Counted from the first letter of the stretch, positions 43,603-53,690 are shown. The stretch is DNA of 64,000 bases from SB11 sp965222995 (GCA_965222995.1 OZ244977.1:682001-746000); one strand, 5' to 3'. Numbers and translations are program-made. Notes: generated from the sequence alone by a model not told the origin.

Positions 43603-44157
43603 ATGAAACGAGTTTTAATATCAATTGTAGCGTTGCTTTTTACCTTATTTTCTTACGGACAAGGTAAGGTGAAATCTTTTAACAATTGCGATACCGATGA
43701 TGATGTAAGTAAAGTATATCAAGGGGATACAGTGATAATAGAATGCAATGTTGCATATATATTGAATAATAATGTATTGAATAATTATTATAAGGCTTTA
43801 CAAAATAACAGAGGCTGTACCGAAATTGTTAAAACGTATGCTGCACTATCAAATACCCAAGATAGTGTTATTAGCCAACAAAATAAAAGATTTAATGAGT
43901 TGCGAGCTAAGTTTGACAGCTTGGGAAACAATACCGGACAGTTTTTAACTATAACACAAGGCAGCCTTAGCCAAATTGGCGACACACTTAGCAATGTTTC
44001 ACGAACTATAGTACAAACCCAAAACTTACTCTCTCAAACCAAGCTTTTGCTAGAGCAGGAACAAAAAAACAAATGGAAAGACAGGCTTAAATGGGGAATA
44101 GGAGGGGTTGGTGTAGGCCTTGTAGCATCAACACTAGTATTTATTGCAGTACGGTGA
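43603..44157 (+). CDS. Exported coiled-coil protein with C-terminal transmembrane segment, unknown
   Basis: This 184-residue protein has a signal peptide (LLFTLFSYGQGKV), a short globular part with CDTDDDVSKVYQGDTVIIEC, a coiled coil (about 85-160: DSVISQQNKRFNELRAKFDS, LLSQTKLLLEQEQKNKWKD) and a C-terminal membrane segment (WGIGGVGVGLVASTLVFIAV). The layout resembles phage spanin-like or tail-anchored envelope proteins, but I recognise no family and no phage genes are nearby. It pairs with the preceding coiled-coil gene. Confidence 0.65.
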   Translation: MKRVLISIVALLFTLFSYGQGKVKSFNNCDTDDDVSKVYQGDTVIIECNVAYILNNNVLNNYYKALQNNRGCTEIVKTYAALSNTQDSVISQQNKRFNELRAKFDSLGNNTGQFLTITQGSLSQIGDTLSNVSRTIVQTQNLLSQTKLLLEQEQKNKWKDRLKWGIGGVGVGLVASTLVFIAVR

Positions 44158-44213
44158 GGGTATTTTAATCTCGAATCTTTTTTTATAATATTGTTAGTAA
44201 TAAATTAAGAGCT

Positions 44214-45074
44214 ATGAAAATAAAAAATTTACTATCGGTACTATTAGCGTTTAGTATAGTACTTTCTTACAGCTGTAAGAAAGAAGAAGATAGCGGAACT
44301 CCCAGTGGGGGTACAGGTGGTTCTAATGACCCATTGGCAGAGGTAGGAGCAATACCCGCATCATTTACTAAGAAAATTGTAATGGAAAAATACACCGGAG
44401 AATGGTGCGTGAATTGTCCTGACGGTGCTGCCAGAATGAAGGCAGTTTTAGATGCATTTCCCAATCAGTCTTTTGGAGTAGAGGTGCACCAAAACGATTG
44501 GTTAGAGATTTCTCAACTAGCAACTTTAAGAACCCACTTAGGAGGTATTGCGGGTTACCCAAGAGCTTCTATTGACAGAGTTCCTGCAAATGGAACTTCA
44601 GCACCTAATCAAGATGGATTAGTGGTTTACAGTAGAGGTAACTGGATGAATATGTCTACCAAATTAGTTGCTAAAAGCACTGATGCGGGCTTGGCTATTA
44701 AAACTACTTTGAATGGTGATAAACTTGATATTAAAGTATTTGCTGCTGCATTGAAAGATATATCAAGTGATACCAGATTAACCGTTTATATTTTAGAAAA
44801 TAATATTGTGGCTAAAAATCAGGTAGGTGGTAGTCCGGGTTACACCCACCAACATGTATTACGTGAGGTGATAAGCGCAGGACTAGGCGATAAAATTACG
44901 CTTAAGGCGGGAGAATATGTTATAAAGGAATATAAAGATATAGATGTAAGTGCCTATGATAAAACCAATTTGCAAGTGTTGGCTTTTGTAAATGTAGTAG
45001 GTGCTACTACCAAAGACCACAATATACTTAATGCACAAGAGGTAAAAGCAGGAAGTACTAAAAAATGGAATTAA
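44214..45074 (+). CDS. Omp28-like lipoprotein with thioredoxin-type fold
   Basis: This 286-residue protein has a lipoprotein signal (IVLSYSCKKEED), a Gly/Ser-rich spacer, and then a thioredoxin-like domain starting KKIVMEKYTGEWCVNCPDGA, matching the Omp28 family first described in Porphyromonas. The CVNC pair occupies the redox CxxC position. Later strands GIAGYPRASIDRV and QHVLREVISAGLGDKITL are typical of the family. It is likely anchored to the outer membrane. A hairpin terminator follows. Confidence 0.88.
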   Translation: MKIKNLLSVLLAFSIVLSYSCKKEEDSGTPSGGTGGSNDPLAEVGAIPASFTKKIVMEKYTGEWCVNCPDGAARMKAVLDAFPNQSFGVEVHQNDWLEISQLATLRTHLGGIAGYPRASIDRVPANGTSAPNQDGLVVYSRGNWMNMSTKLVAKSTDAGLAIKTTLNGDKLDIKVFAAALKDISSDTRLTVYILENNIVAKNQVGGSPGYTHQHVLREVISAGLGDKITLKAGEYVIKEYKDIDVSAYDKTNLQVLAFVNVVGATTKDHNILNAQEVKAGSTKKWN

Positions 45075-45101
45075 TAGTTTTATAACTTATTCTATATTTA
45101 C

Positions 45102-45132
45102 AAAAAGGGAACTGATTTCAGTTCCCTTTTTT
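45102..45132. terminator. Bidirectional intrinsic terminator
   Basis: Stem GGGAACTGA / TCAGTTCCC (45107-45115 with 45118-45126) with A-run before and T-run after. The T-run reaches the stop codon of the convergent GAF protein gene. Confidence 0.88.
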
Positions 45133-46295
45133 TATTGTAGTAATCTAATGTTCTCAGCATTAAGAGGCTTAGAAATAAATTTTACTATGCAGTCATATTC
45201 TTTTGCTTTTTCAAAATCGCTATGGTTTACTGTTGAAGACAAAATGGCTGTAGGTAAGGCTATATTTTTCTCATAAAGCGTATTTAAAAAATCCCAGCCT
45301 GTTTCTACAAAGTGGAAATCAATATCTAAAAAAGCAAAGCGATTCTTTTTGGGAGACCCCATCAAATATTCGATACACTCGTCAGTATTTATAAAGGTAA
45401 TAACAGGTTTATTGGGAAAAACCTGATTTAATTTTTTTCTATTTAAGTAATGAATTATTGAGTCGTCATCAATTAAAATAATTTCATCAACGTTAGCCAG
45501 TCCGTTAAAGGTTACAGATGTATTCTGAATTTGTGTGGGAGTATTTAGCTGGTCGTTTAATTTTAATATAATTGAATCCATAGACTTGGCAGCAACATCT
45601 ATTTGCTGGAAGTAAAACTTTAGTTCTTCAAGAGTAGTATTTTCCCATGAACTTAAATCTATAAATGATAATATTTTTGAGAATTCATGTCTAAGTTCAT
45701 GTGATGTTGTGAACGAGAATTTTTTTATTCTATTATTATTTTCATCAAGTGTTTCTTTATGCAACTGTTCAAGCTCTTTTTTTTGTTTTTCAATTTCTAT
45801 TTTCTTTTTTCTTAACTCCATTAGTGCAACAACTTGCCTGCTTAAAGCCTTAAGGGCTTTTAACTGTGCAGGTGTAATTTCTTTAGGCTTATTGTCTATA
45901 ACGCAAAGTGTACCTAAAGCGTGTCCTTCAGCAGTAACCAACGGTATACCTGCATAAAAATTCACATTAGGCTCACCGGTAACTAAAGGGTTATCTTTAA
46001 AACGCTCATCTTTTGTTGAATCAGGAACTATAAACTCTTCATTAGGGTTATTGATTGCATGAGCACAAAAAGCATGTTCTTTGGGAGTTTCTGTAGCATC
46101 AAGTCCATATCGAGATTTAAACCATTGTCTTTTGTCATCAACTAAGCTAATTAGTGAAATTGGTGTTTGACATATTTCAGATGCTATTGCAGTTAAGTCA
46201 TCAAAGTCTTTTTCCGGTAATGTATCAAGTATGCTATAAGTTAGTAAGGTTTGTAATCTTGTACTTTCGTTTTTGGGTATGTTTGGCATTTTCAT
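45132..46295 (-). CDS. GAF domain, histidine-box dimerisation helix and receiver domain protein lacking an ATPase domain
   Basis: This 387-residue protein has a GAF domain (about 20-160: LDTLPEKDFDDLTAIASEIC, SLVDDKRQWFKSRYGLD, ALGTLCVIDNKP), a coiled coil (162-185) and a histidine-kinase-like dimerisation region with H199 in FTTSHELRHEFSKIL. It then goes straight to a receiver domain (about 270-387) with IDDD, phospho-acceptor D324 in FLDID and K376 in ISKPL. The N, G1 and G2 boxes of a kinase ATPase domain are absent. It may act as a phosphotransfer scaffold served by another kinase. No partner is adjacent. No frameshift is evident. Confidence 0.85.
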   Translation of the reverse strand: MKMPNIPKNESTRLQTLLTYSILDTLPEKDFDDLTAIASEICQTPISLISLVDDKRQWFKSRYGLDATETPKEHAFCAHAINNPNEEFIVPDSTKDERFKDNPLVTGEPNVNFYAGIPLVTAEGHALGTLCVIDNKPKEITPAQLKALKALSRQVVALMELRKKKIEIEKQKKELEQLHKETLDENNNRIKKFSFTTSHELRHEFSKILSFIDLSSWENTTLEELKFYFQQIDVAAKSMDSIILKLNDQLNTPTQIQNTSVTFNGLANVDEIILIDDDSIIHYLNRKKLNQVFPNKPVITFINTDECIEYLMGSPKKNRFAFLDIDFHFVETGWDFLNTLYEKNIALPTAILSSTVNHSDFEKAKEYDCIVKFISKPLNAENIRLLQ

Positions 46296-46373
46296 GGCAA
46301 ATTCTTAGGCTTGAAAAAATGATAGATTAATAACAGTTATTATTATTAATTTGTTTTTAACGAAAAAAGGCAG

Positions 46374-48353
46374 CTAAAAGTTGAGTAATTTTTTTATTGC
46401 TTCTCCTAATCTTCCTTTAGCTAAGAAATTATCTTCTAAGCCTTTTGCTAATGGAACGGGAGTATCTAAGCTTCCAACGCGTATAACAGGAGCATCTAAA
46501 TATGTAAAACAATGTTCACTAATCCATGCGGCTATCTCTGCACCAATGCCTCCTGTAATTGTATCTTCATGTACGATAAGTACTTTTCCCGTCTTTTTCA
46601 CAGTGGCTTCAACAGCTTCCTTATCCCAAGGTAAAAGTGTGCGTAAATCTATTATGTCAGCACTAATATTAAGCTCTTTACATTGCTCAACAGCCCAATG
46701 TACTGCTGCACCATACGTTATAATTGATATTTCTTCTCCTTCTGCAACAGTTTTAGCTTTACCAATTTCAAGTGTATAATAATCGTCGTAAACCTCTTCT
46801 TCAATACTTCTATACAAAGCTTTATGCTCAAAAAACAAAACTGGATTGGGGTCATTAAAACTGGCGCATAATAAGCCCTTAGCATCATTTGGTGTAGAAG
46901 GGTAAACAATTTTTAAACCCGGGGTATGGAAAAACCAAGCTTCATTACTTTGGCTATGGAAAGGTCCTGCATTAACACCTGCACCGGTAGGCATGCGGAT
47001 AACTACGTCAGCATTTTGCCCCCATCGGTAATGGCTTTTTGCCAAATTGTTTACTATTTGGTTAAAACCACAGGTAACAAAATCGGCAAACTGCATTTCC
47101 ATCATAGCTTTAAACCCTTTGATGGATAAACCATAAGCAGCACCTACTATGGCAGACTCGCAAATAGGTGTGTTACGTACCCTGTCTTTTCCAAATTGCT
47201 CAATAAAACCTTGTGTTATCTTAAAAACACCTCCGTAGTCCGCAATATCTTGCCCCATTAGCACCAAATTATCATGGCGTTCCATACTTTGTTTTAAGCC
47301 ATCGCTTATGGCATCAACAAGGCGTTTTTTAGTTTTATTTTGGGTTGTAGGTTTTTCAATTGTTTGTGTTAACGAAGCGTCGTAAACATCTTTTAATTCT
47401 TCATCTGTATTAGCAGTAACTTCCGGCAAAGCAAATACTTCTTCCAAACCTTTGTCAATGTCTTTTTTTAGGCTTGTTTTGATATTTTCTATTTTCAAAT
47501 CATCAAGTATCCCGATTGATTTTAAGTAGTTTTCGTAGTTGAGTATAGGGTCTTTTTTAGCCCATTCGTCAAACAATTCTTGTGGAACATATTTAGTGCC
47601 CGATGCCTCTTCATGCCCTCGCATTCTGAAAGTTAAAGCCTCAAATATTATAGGGCGAGGGTTGTTACGTAAGTCTTTACTCCACTTATTTATAGCATCG
47701 TAAACCTCTAAAATATTATTACCGTCAACCTGAACGCCTTCAATTCCGTAGCCAATAGCTTTATCAATAAATTGTTTTTGGCGAAACTGCTCGCGGCTGG
47801 GAGTTGATAAACCGTAGCCATTATTTTCTACCACAAAAATTACTGGTAAATCCCAAACAGCAGCTACATTTATCGCCTCATGAAAATCACCTTCACTGGC
47901 TCCACCATCGCCGCTAAATGCAACAACTATTTTTTTTTCTTGTTTAAGTTTGTTTGCAAGTGCAATTCCATCGGCTACGCCAAGCATAGCTCCCAAATGA
48001 GAAATCATACCTACTATATGGTACTCATTAGTACCGAAATGAAAGCTTCTGTCTCTACCTTTAGTAAAACCCTCTTTTTTACCTTGCCATTGTGCAAATA
48101 ATTTGGAAAAAGGAATATTTCTACCCGTGAATACACCTAAGTTTCTATGTAGTGGCAATATATACTCATCAGGGTCAAGTGCGGCAGTAACACCCGCAGC
48201 AATAGCTTCTTGCCCAATACCGCTAAACCACTTGCCTATTTTGCCCTGGCGAAGCAAAATGAGCATTTTTTCTTCTATAGTGCGTGGGTATACTATGCTT
48301 TTATACAGATGAAGTAGTGTCTCGTCAGAGTATTGTTTTCGGTCAAAGTTCAT
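46374..48353 (-). CDS. Branched-chain 2-oxoacid dehydrogenase E1, alpha and beta fused
   Basis: This 659-residue protein combines both E1 subunits. The alpha part (about 1-300) has RQGKIGKWFSGIGQEAIAAG, the thiamine-diphosphate site FSGDGGASEGDFHEAINVAA then VENNGYGLST, and FRMRGHEEASGT. The beta part (about 335-659) has MGQDIADYGGVFKITQGF, NTPICESAIVGAAYGLSIKG, RMPTGAGVNAGPFHSQS and VHEDTITGGIGAEIAAW. This type oxidatively decarboxylates branched-chain 2-oxoacids (or pyruvate) with E2 and E3, which are not in the window. Substrate choice between the two is inferred from the Bacteroidota fusion form. Confidence 0.9.
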   Translation of the reverse strand: MNFDRKQYSDETLLHLYKSIVYPRTIEEKMLILLRQGKIGKWFSGIGQEAIAAGVTAALDPDEYILPLHRNLGVFTGRNIPFSKLFAQWQGKKEGFTKGRDRSFHFGTNEYHIVGMISHLGAMLGVADGIALANKLKQEKKIVVAFSGDGGASEGDFHEAINVAAVWDLPVIFVVENNGYGLSTPSREQFRQKQFIDKAIGYGIEGVQVDGNNILEVYDAINKWSKDLRNNPRPIIFEALTFRMRGHEEASGTKYVPQELFDEWAKKDPILNYENYLKSIGILDDLKIENIKTSLKKDIDKGLEEVFALPEVTANTDEELKDVYDASLTQTIEKPTTQNKTKKRLVDAISDGLKQSMERHDNLVLMGQDIADYGGVFKITQGFIEQFGKDRVRNTPICESAIVGAAYGLSIKGFKAMMEMQFADFVTCGFNQIVNNLAKSHYRWGQNADVVIRMPTGAGVNAGPFHSQSNEAWFFHTPGLKIVYPSTPNDAKGLLCASFNDPNPVLFFEHKALYRSIEEEVYDDYYTLEIGKAKTVAEGEEISIITYGAAVHWAVEQCKELNISADIIDLRTLLPWDKEAVEATVKKTGKVLIVHEDTITGGIGAEIAAWISEHCFTYLDAPVIRVGSLDTPVPLAKGLEDNFLAKGRLGEAIKKLLNF

Positions 48354-48534
48354 AAATCGGTGGCGGCAAAAATAGTGTTTTTGTCAGTTGTTCTACCGAT
48401 AAAACATGCAAGTTTTAGGTAGTAAACGATACAACTAAACTAAAGCAAAAAAAGTCTTAATTTAGCAGGTCAAATCGGCTACTAGTAAAAGCGGGTTTTT
48501 AGCTGGAAATACTTTAGGTTAAGGAATAGTCAAC

Positions 48535-51500
48535 ATGATAAAAAAACTACTTATAACTACCCTTTTTTTGGTATTGGGTTTTTTGTGGGTAGGGTATGCC
48601 TCGGCGCAAGTAACCTCAAACAAAGGAACTGACTTTTGGATAGGTTATATGGGGCATATAGATGGTGTTGGCTCAAACATGAAACTGTATATTACTTCTG
48701 ATGTGAGTACTACAGGTGCAGTAAGTATTCCCGGGCAAAACTGGTCTAAAAGCTTTTCTGTAACTTCAAGTTCCGTAACTGTTATAAATATTCCACCTGA
48801 TACCGCCTATGTGGGTTGTGGAGATTGCAAAGAAGCTAGGGCTATACGTTTAACCTCAGTAAAACCTGTGGTAGCATATTCTCACATACATGCCAATGCA
48901 CGTTCAGATGCTACTTTAGTACTTCCTACGGCAACTTTGGGTAGAGAATATTACTGTATGAGTAATACGCAAATGGTAACGGGGTTCAATCGTCAAAGCC
49001 AGTTTATGGTGGTTGCTACAGAAGATACTACCACTGTTGAAATTACCCCTACAGCAACTTCTACCAATGGTTTCAGGCAAGCTAACCAAATGTTTACCAT
49101 TACCCTGAATAAGGGTGAGGTATATCAGTACCACTCTAATACTGATATAACAGGTTCACATGTTAAGTCTGTGGCAGGTAACACAGGTAAATGCAAAAGA
49201 GTTGCCGTATTCTCGGGCAGTTCATTTACTTCCCTGGGTTGCGCAGGCTCAGGAGATAATCTATATCAGCAAATGTATCCCGTAAGCTCATGGGGTAAAG
49301 AGTTTATTACCGTACCTTTTAAAACCAGAACCGGTGGCGATATTTTCAGGGTAATGGCAAGTACAAACAATACGCAAGTATTTGTAAACGGGGTATTCCA
49401 AAAAAACTTACAAGCGGGAGATTATCATGAGTTTTTAAGTACTACACCCAGTTATATAAGAGCTACACAACCTGTAAAAACTGCTCAGTTTCAACGCACA
49501 CAAGTATGTGGCGGGTTAGGAGACCCTTCTATGACTATTCTTAGCCCTATTGAGCAGCAACTTAATGATATAACGCTCTATTCTTCTCCATTTCAAAATA
49601 TTCAGAACCAGCATATTAATGTGGTGATGAAAAGGAGCGACACAGGTAGTTTTAGGCTAGACAATAACCCTGTACAATGGTTCGTAGTAGGTGCAAACCC
49701 AACCTATATGTATAGCCAAACCACGGTATCATCAGGAAACCATAGTTTGGTGGCGGATAGTGGTTTTAATGCTGTTGCCTACGGCTTTGGTCAGGTAGAA
49801 TCGTATGGGTATGCTGCTGGAGCCAATATTAGAAATTTAACACACTTTGTAAGTACATCAACCGTAGCTGTTTGTAAGGGAGAACCGACAACCTTTATCC
49901 CCAATACCAACTATGTACCGGACAAATACAGGTGGTACTTGGCAGATACTTTTTACTCTGACAGTGTACGGCCTGTTATTACTTTTGATACTTTGGGCAC
50001 TTTTAATATGGCTTTGGTTACTATAAACAATAACCAAAACGACTGTGCTTCTCAGGATTCAAGTACTATATCCATTACAGTACGGCAGCAACCCGTAGCA
50101 AAGTTTACTGTACCCCATGCCTGCTTAAGTGATACTATAAGTTATATTGATAGCAGCACAATTGTGGGGAATACATCTACCATTAGTAAATGGCGGTGGG
50201 AGTTTGGAGACGGTACTTACAATCCCAATAAAAATGTATTTAAGCATTATGATAGCTCATACACTTATGATGTTAGCTTAATTGTAACTACAAACCACGG
50301 TTGCTCTGATACTGTTACACAAAAAGTTCCAGTATACCCTATGCCCAAAGCAGGTTTTAGTTTTACTAACGTATGCTTTAATGATACGGCCTTTTTTATC
50401 GATACTTCAACTATAGATAGTACTGTAATACAAGACTATATTTGGGATTTTGGCGATTTACAAACAGATACCAACCAACACACTCATAATTTATATGCTG
50501 TGGCTGACACTTTTACAGTGAAACAAAAAGCCATTTCAGATATGGGGTGTGCCGATTCTGCCTATCAAGATATTGTGGTTTATCCAAGGCCAATAGCAAG
50601 AATTGTTACAAATAATGAGTGTTTAAATGATACAGTAGTGCTTAGGGATTCCACACTAACTACAACAGATTATTTGGTCGTAAGACAGTGGTGGGATGCT
50701 ACTTCGTATATAGATTCTAATGAAACCCAAAAATGGTTGCCAAGCGATACGGGCTTGCACACAGTATCACTTTGGGTAGTAAACAATTTTGGCTGTGCTG
50801 ATACTGCCGATACTATAGTTGATATATACTCTAACCCTAAAGCAGCATTTAGTGTTCAGGATGTTTGCTTTATAGATACTGCACAATTTAAAGATGAAAC
50901 TACTATTGACGAAGGCAGTATAGTGCAATGGCTTTGGGCTTTTGGAGATGGGGGCGGTTCAATAGAGCAAAATCCCCAAAAAGCATTCGGAACACCCGGA
51001 AACTATGCTCCACAGTTATTGGTTACGAGTGATAAAGGTTGTACTGATGGAATAACAGGGGATATTGATGCTTTTGATATGCCCGATGTGAAGTTTGACA
51101 TAAACGATATTTGTGTATACGATACTGCATTTTTTACTGATTTTAGCGATATTAAATATGGGGTGCAAACGGCCCGGTTGTGGGATTTGGGGGATGGGAC
51201 AACTGATACTTCTACATCGCCAGAGCATAAATATGCCGCTTTAGGGAGTTATAATGTTAAACTGAGAGTGGAGGTAAGTGGCTTGTGCGTAGACAGTGGT
51301 GAAAAGGTAATTACTATTTATCCGCGCCCAAGGGCTAATTTTACTTTTACGGATGATTGTGTTAAAAAAGTAATAGAGTTTGAGGATGCTTCAACTGTGA
51401 ACTTCGGTTCAGTAGTGAGCAGAGAATGGGATTTAGGCAATAGTAACGATACAGGTAAAACTGTAAATAGTATATATTTCACTGAAGGTACAAAAACCAT

Positions 51501-52599
51501 TGAACTTATTGCCAGTTCACAATTTGGATGCAAAGACACCATATACAAAACCCTTATAGTATTTCCTGAACCGAAAGTAGGCTTTAGTGCAACAGAGGTG
51601 TGTTTAGAGGAGCCTACGCAATTTACAAGTAATGTAACCCTAACCAGTGGGTTCATTACATCTTATCAGTGGGATTATAATGATGCTTTTAAAGACACGG
51701 GTAAAAATACCGTTCATACTTATCAAAATTGGGGTAATTATAGTGTTGAATTACTTGCTGTTTCTGACAAAGGATGTATAAATTCAATAAAAGCACCAGT
51801 TAGGGTAAACCCTTTGCCCAGAGCTAATATTTTTACTCCTGACCTTGATAAATGTGTGCCTTTTGAAGTTCCTTTTACCAGCACCAGTACCGTTGCAGAA
51901 GGAGCAGTTTTAGAGTGGGATTGGAGATTTGGAGATAATAAGAAAAGCACTGAAGCTAACCCTACACATATTTATGAAACGCCCGGTATATATTCTCCTT
52001 ATTTAAAAGTAATTACCGATAAAGGTTGTACCCATGACTCAACTTTTGATGATTATATTACCGTTTATAAACTTCCGATAGCAGATTTTACCCCGACACC
52101 CCGTGAAGTAACATTTTTTGAGCCTACTATAAGTTTTATTGATAACTCGTCAAACGATGTTGTGAATTGGGAATGGGATTTTGGTAATGGTCAAAATTCG
52201 GGTACTCAAAGCCCTATCATAACTTTTGATGATACAGGCAAATATACTGTTGAACTAATAGTGAGGAACCAAAATTGGTGTAGAGGCAATATGATAAAAG
52301 AAGTATTTATTAAACCCGATTATACATTTCATATTCCTAATGCTTTTTCTCCAAATGTAGGAGACTTAAACCCAACTTTTGGTCCTCAAGGAATATTTAA
52401 GGGCCTAATAGAATACAAAATGGAAATTTTCTCGCGCTGGGGAGAGAAAGTATTTGAAACTACTGATTTATCAAAACAATGGGACGGAAAGTTTAAAGAT
52501 AAACCATCCGCCCCGGGGTTATATATTTATAAAATAAGTACCATGGATTATTTCAATAATAGAAAACATTATAATGGTACAGTTTTATTAATCAGATAA
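48535..52599 (+). CDS. Giant secreted protein with IgGFc-binding-like N-domain, nine PKD-type repeats and T9SS type B tail
   Basis: This 1354-residue protein has a signal peptide (FLVLGFLWVGYASAQ), a roughly 400-residue N-domain starting SNKGTDFWIGYMGHIDGVG that resembles the IgGFc-binding family, and about nine PKD-like repeats of 85-95 residues. Repeats open with phrases such as KAGFSFTNVCFNDTAFFIDT, KAAFSVQDVCFIDTAQFKDE and RANFTFTDDCVKKVIEFEDA, most with a conserved Cys. The end is a gliding-motility-associated (CHU_C, type B) sorting domain: FHIPNAFSPNVGDLNPTFG, EIFSRWGEKVFE and YNGTVLLIR. It is probably a surface adhesin exported by T9SS. Confidence 0.9.
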   Translation: MIKKLLITTLFLVLGFLWVGYASAQVTSNKGTDFWIGYMGHIDGVGSNMKLYITSDVSTTGAVSIPGQNWSKSFSVTSSSVTVINIPPDTAYVGCGDCKEARAIRLTSVKPVVAYSHIHANARSDATLVLPTATLGREYYCMSNTQMVTGFNRQSQFMVVATEDTTTVEITPTATSTNGFRQANQMFTITLNKGEVYQYHSNTDITGSHVKSVAGNTGKCKRVAVFSGSSFTSLGCAGSGDNLYQQMYPVSSWGKEFITVPFKTRTGGDIFRVMASTNNTQVFVNGVFQKNLQAGDYHEFLSTTPSYIRATQPVKTAQFQRTQVCGGLGDPSMTILSPIEQQLNDITLYSSPFQNIQNQHINVVMKRSDTGSFRLDNNPVQWFVVGANPTYMYSQTTVSSGNHSLVADSGFNAVAYGFGQVESYGYAAGANIRNLTHFVSTSTVAVCKGEPTTFIPNTNYVPDKYRWYLADTFYSDSVRPVITFDTLGTFNMALVTINNNQNDCASQDSSTISITVRQQPVAKFTVPHACLSDTISYIDSSTIVGNTSTISKWRWEFGDGTYNPNKNVFKHYDSSYTYDVSLIVTTNHGCSDTVTQKVPVYPMPKAGFSFTNVCFNDTAFFIDTSTIDSTVIQDYIWDFGDLQTDTNQHTHNLYAVADTFTVKQKAISDMGCADSAYQDIVVYPRPIARIVTNNECLNDTVVLRDSTLTTTDYLVVRQWWDATSYIDSNETQKWLPSDTGLHTVSLWVVNNFGCADTADTIVDIYSNPKAAFSVQDVCFIDTAQFKDETTIDEGSIVQWLWAFGDGGGSIEQNPQKAFGTPGNYAPQLLVTSDKGCTDGITGDIDAFDMPDVKFDINDICVYDTAFFTDFSDIKYGVQTARLWDLGDGTTDTSTSPEHKYAALGSYNVKLRVEVSGLCVDSGEKVITIYPRPRANFTFTDDCVKKVIEFEDASTVNFGSVVSREWDLGNSNDTGKTVNSIYFTEGTKTIELIASSQFGCKDTIYKTLIVFPEPKVGFSATEVCLEEPTQFTSNVTLTSGFITSYQWDYNDAFKDTGKNTVHTYQNWGNYSVELLAVSDKGCINSIKAPVRVNPLPRANIFTPDLDKCVPFEVPFTSTSTVAEGAVLEWDWRFGDNKKSTEANPTHIYETPGIYSPYLKVITDKGCTHDSTFDDYITVYKLPIADFTPTPREVTFFEPTISFIDNSSNDVVNWEWDFGNGQNSGTQSPIITFDDTGKYTVELIVRNQNWCRGNMIKEVFIKPDYTFHIPNAFSPNVGDLNPTFGPQGIFKGLIEYKMEIFSRWGEKVFETTDLSKQWDGKFKDKPSAPGLYIYKISTMDYFNNRKHYNGTVLLIR

Positions 52600-52602
52600 G
52601 TT

Positions 52603-53427
52603 TTAATTTCCCAGTTTATCTAAGTGCACATCCATTTGCGGGAAAGGTATTTCTATACCTACTTCGTCAAGAGCTATTTTACATTTTTCAATCAAATCCA
52701 GTTCGGTAACATACTTTTCACTTGCCTCGCACCAGCCTCTTGCTACTAAATTAACGGAGCTTCCGCCAAGCTCTACTACTCCAACAAAAGGGGCAGGGTC
52801 ATCCATAATATTATTATGCTCTTCCAGTACTTTCATTAGTGTGTCTTTGGCTAGTTTAATATCTGCATCATAAGCAATACCCACATTTGCTTCAGCTCTA
52901 AGTACACCTAATTTACTTCTGTTAGTTATGTCGCTATCCATTATTTCACCATTAGGGCAAATATGTATTTTACCGTCAAAACCTTTAATTTCAGTTGTGA
53001 TTAATTTTACAGCCTGTACTGTACCAACATGCCCCATAACTTCAACAACATCTCCCACTTTGTAGTGTTTAAAAATTAAAAGTAAAACACCTCCCGCAAA
53101 ATTAGATAGTGTACCCTGCAATGCTAGCCCCACTGCTAATCCCATTGCACCTAATACCGCCACAAAAGAGGTAGTTGCTACCCCAAACATTTGTATTACG
53201 CTAATAACCAATATGGCTTTTAATAACCACGATACTAGATTAGATAAAAAACGAGATACTGTTTTATCAATTTCCTGACTTTCAGCAATGCTTTTAACTT
53301 GTTTTGTTAGAAACTTTATTAAACGCATTCCTACAATTAGAAAAATTATAGCCAATATAAACTTTGGACCATACTCTAAAATTAAACCTATTGCCTTCTC
53401 ACTTATTTTTTCAAAATCAATATCCAT
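52603..53427 (-). CDS. mscS: Small-conductance mechanosensitive channel (MscS), copy 1
   Basis: This 274-residue protein of the short MscS type has three N-terminal membrane helices. The pore helix is ATTSFVAVLGAMGLAVGLAL then QGTLSNFAGGVLLL, followed by FKHYKVGDVVEVMGHVGTV and the cytoplasmic vestibule ending PFPQMDVHLDKL. Channels of this type release solutes on osmotic downshift. A close paralogue follows upstream at 53712-54521, matching over the full length, so this is a tandem duplication. Its stop is 3 bp from the end of the convergent giant PKD gene, with no hairpin between. Confidence 0.95.
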   Translation of the reverse strand: MDIDFEKISEKAIGLILEYGPKFILAIIFLIVGMRLIKFLTKQVKSIAESQEIDKTVSRFLSNLVSWLLKAILVISVIQMFGVATTSFVAVLGAMGLAVGLALQGTLSNFAGGVLLLIFKHYKVGDVVEVMGHVGTVQAVKLITTEIKGFDGKIHICPNGEIMDSDITNRSKLGVLRAEANVGIAYDADIKLAKDTLMKVLEEHNNIMDDPAPFVGVVELGGSSVNLVARGWCEASEKYVTELDLIEKCKIALDEVGIEIPFPQMDVHLDKLGN

Positions 53428-53660
53428 TATTTTCTTATTTAATTCAGCTTATTAAAGACAATTTCTTTGCTAAAAAAGAGAATAAAGGGGGCAATGGTTT
53501 TTTAATTGATTAGTTAAATTAGCTATTTCCTCTGTTAATAAAGAACTTATATAAAAAATAGCTTCGAAATTATTATTTAAAACAAATAATAATAAAAAAT
53601 AATTTTATGAGTAAATAATTCACCAATATGTAGAGAGCAAGTCTCATGTGAACTCATAAA

Positions 53661-53690
53661 AAACCTCCATTATTAGATAATGGAGGCATT
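53661..53690 (-). terminator. Intrinsic terminator of the second mscS gene
   Basis: Stem CCTCCATTAT / ATAATGGAGG (53664-53673 with 53677-53686), loop TAG. Read on the minus strand it is followed by TTTTTTA. The gap 53428-53663 is otherwise AT-rich with nothing recognisable. Confidence 0.85.

Noticed and set aside
43603..44157. Phage spanin or holin-type gene
   Set aside because: The topology is only loosely similar and no phage genes lie nearby, so it is kept as an unknown envelope protein.
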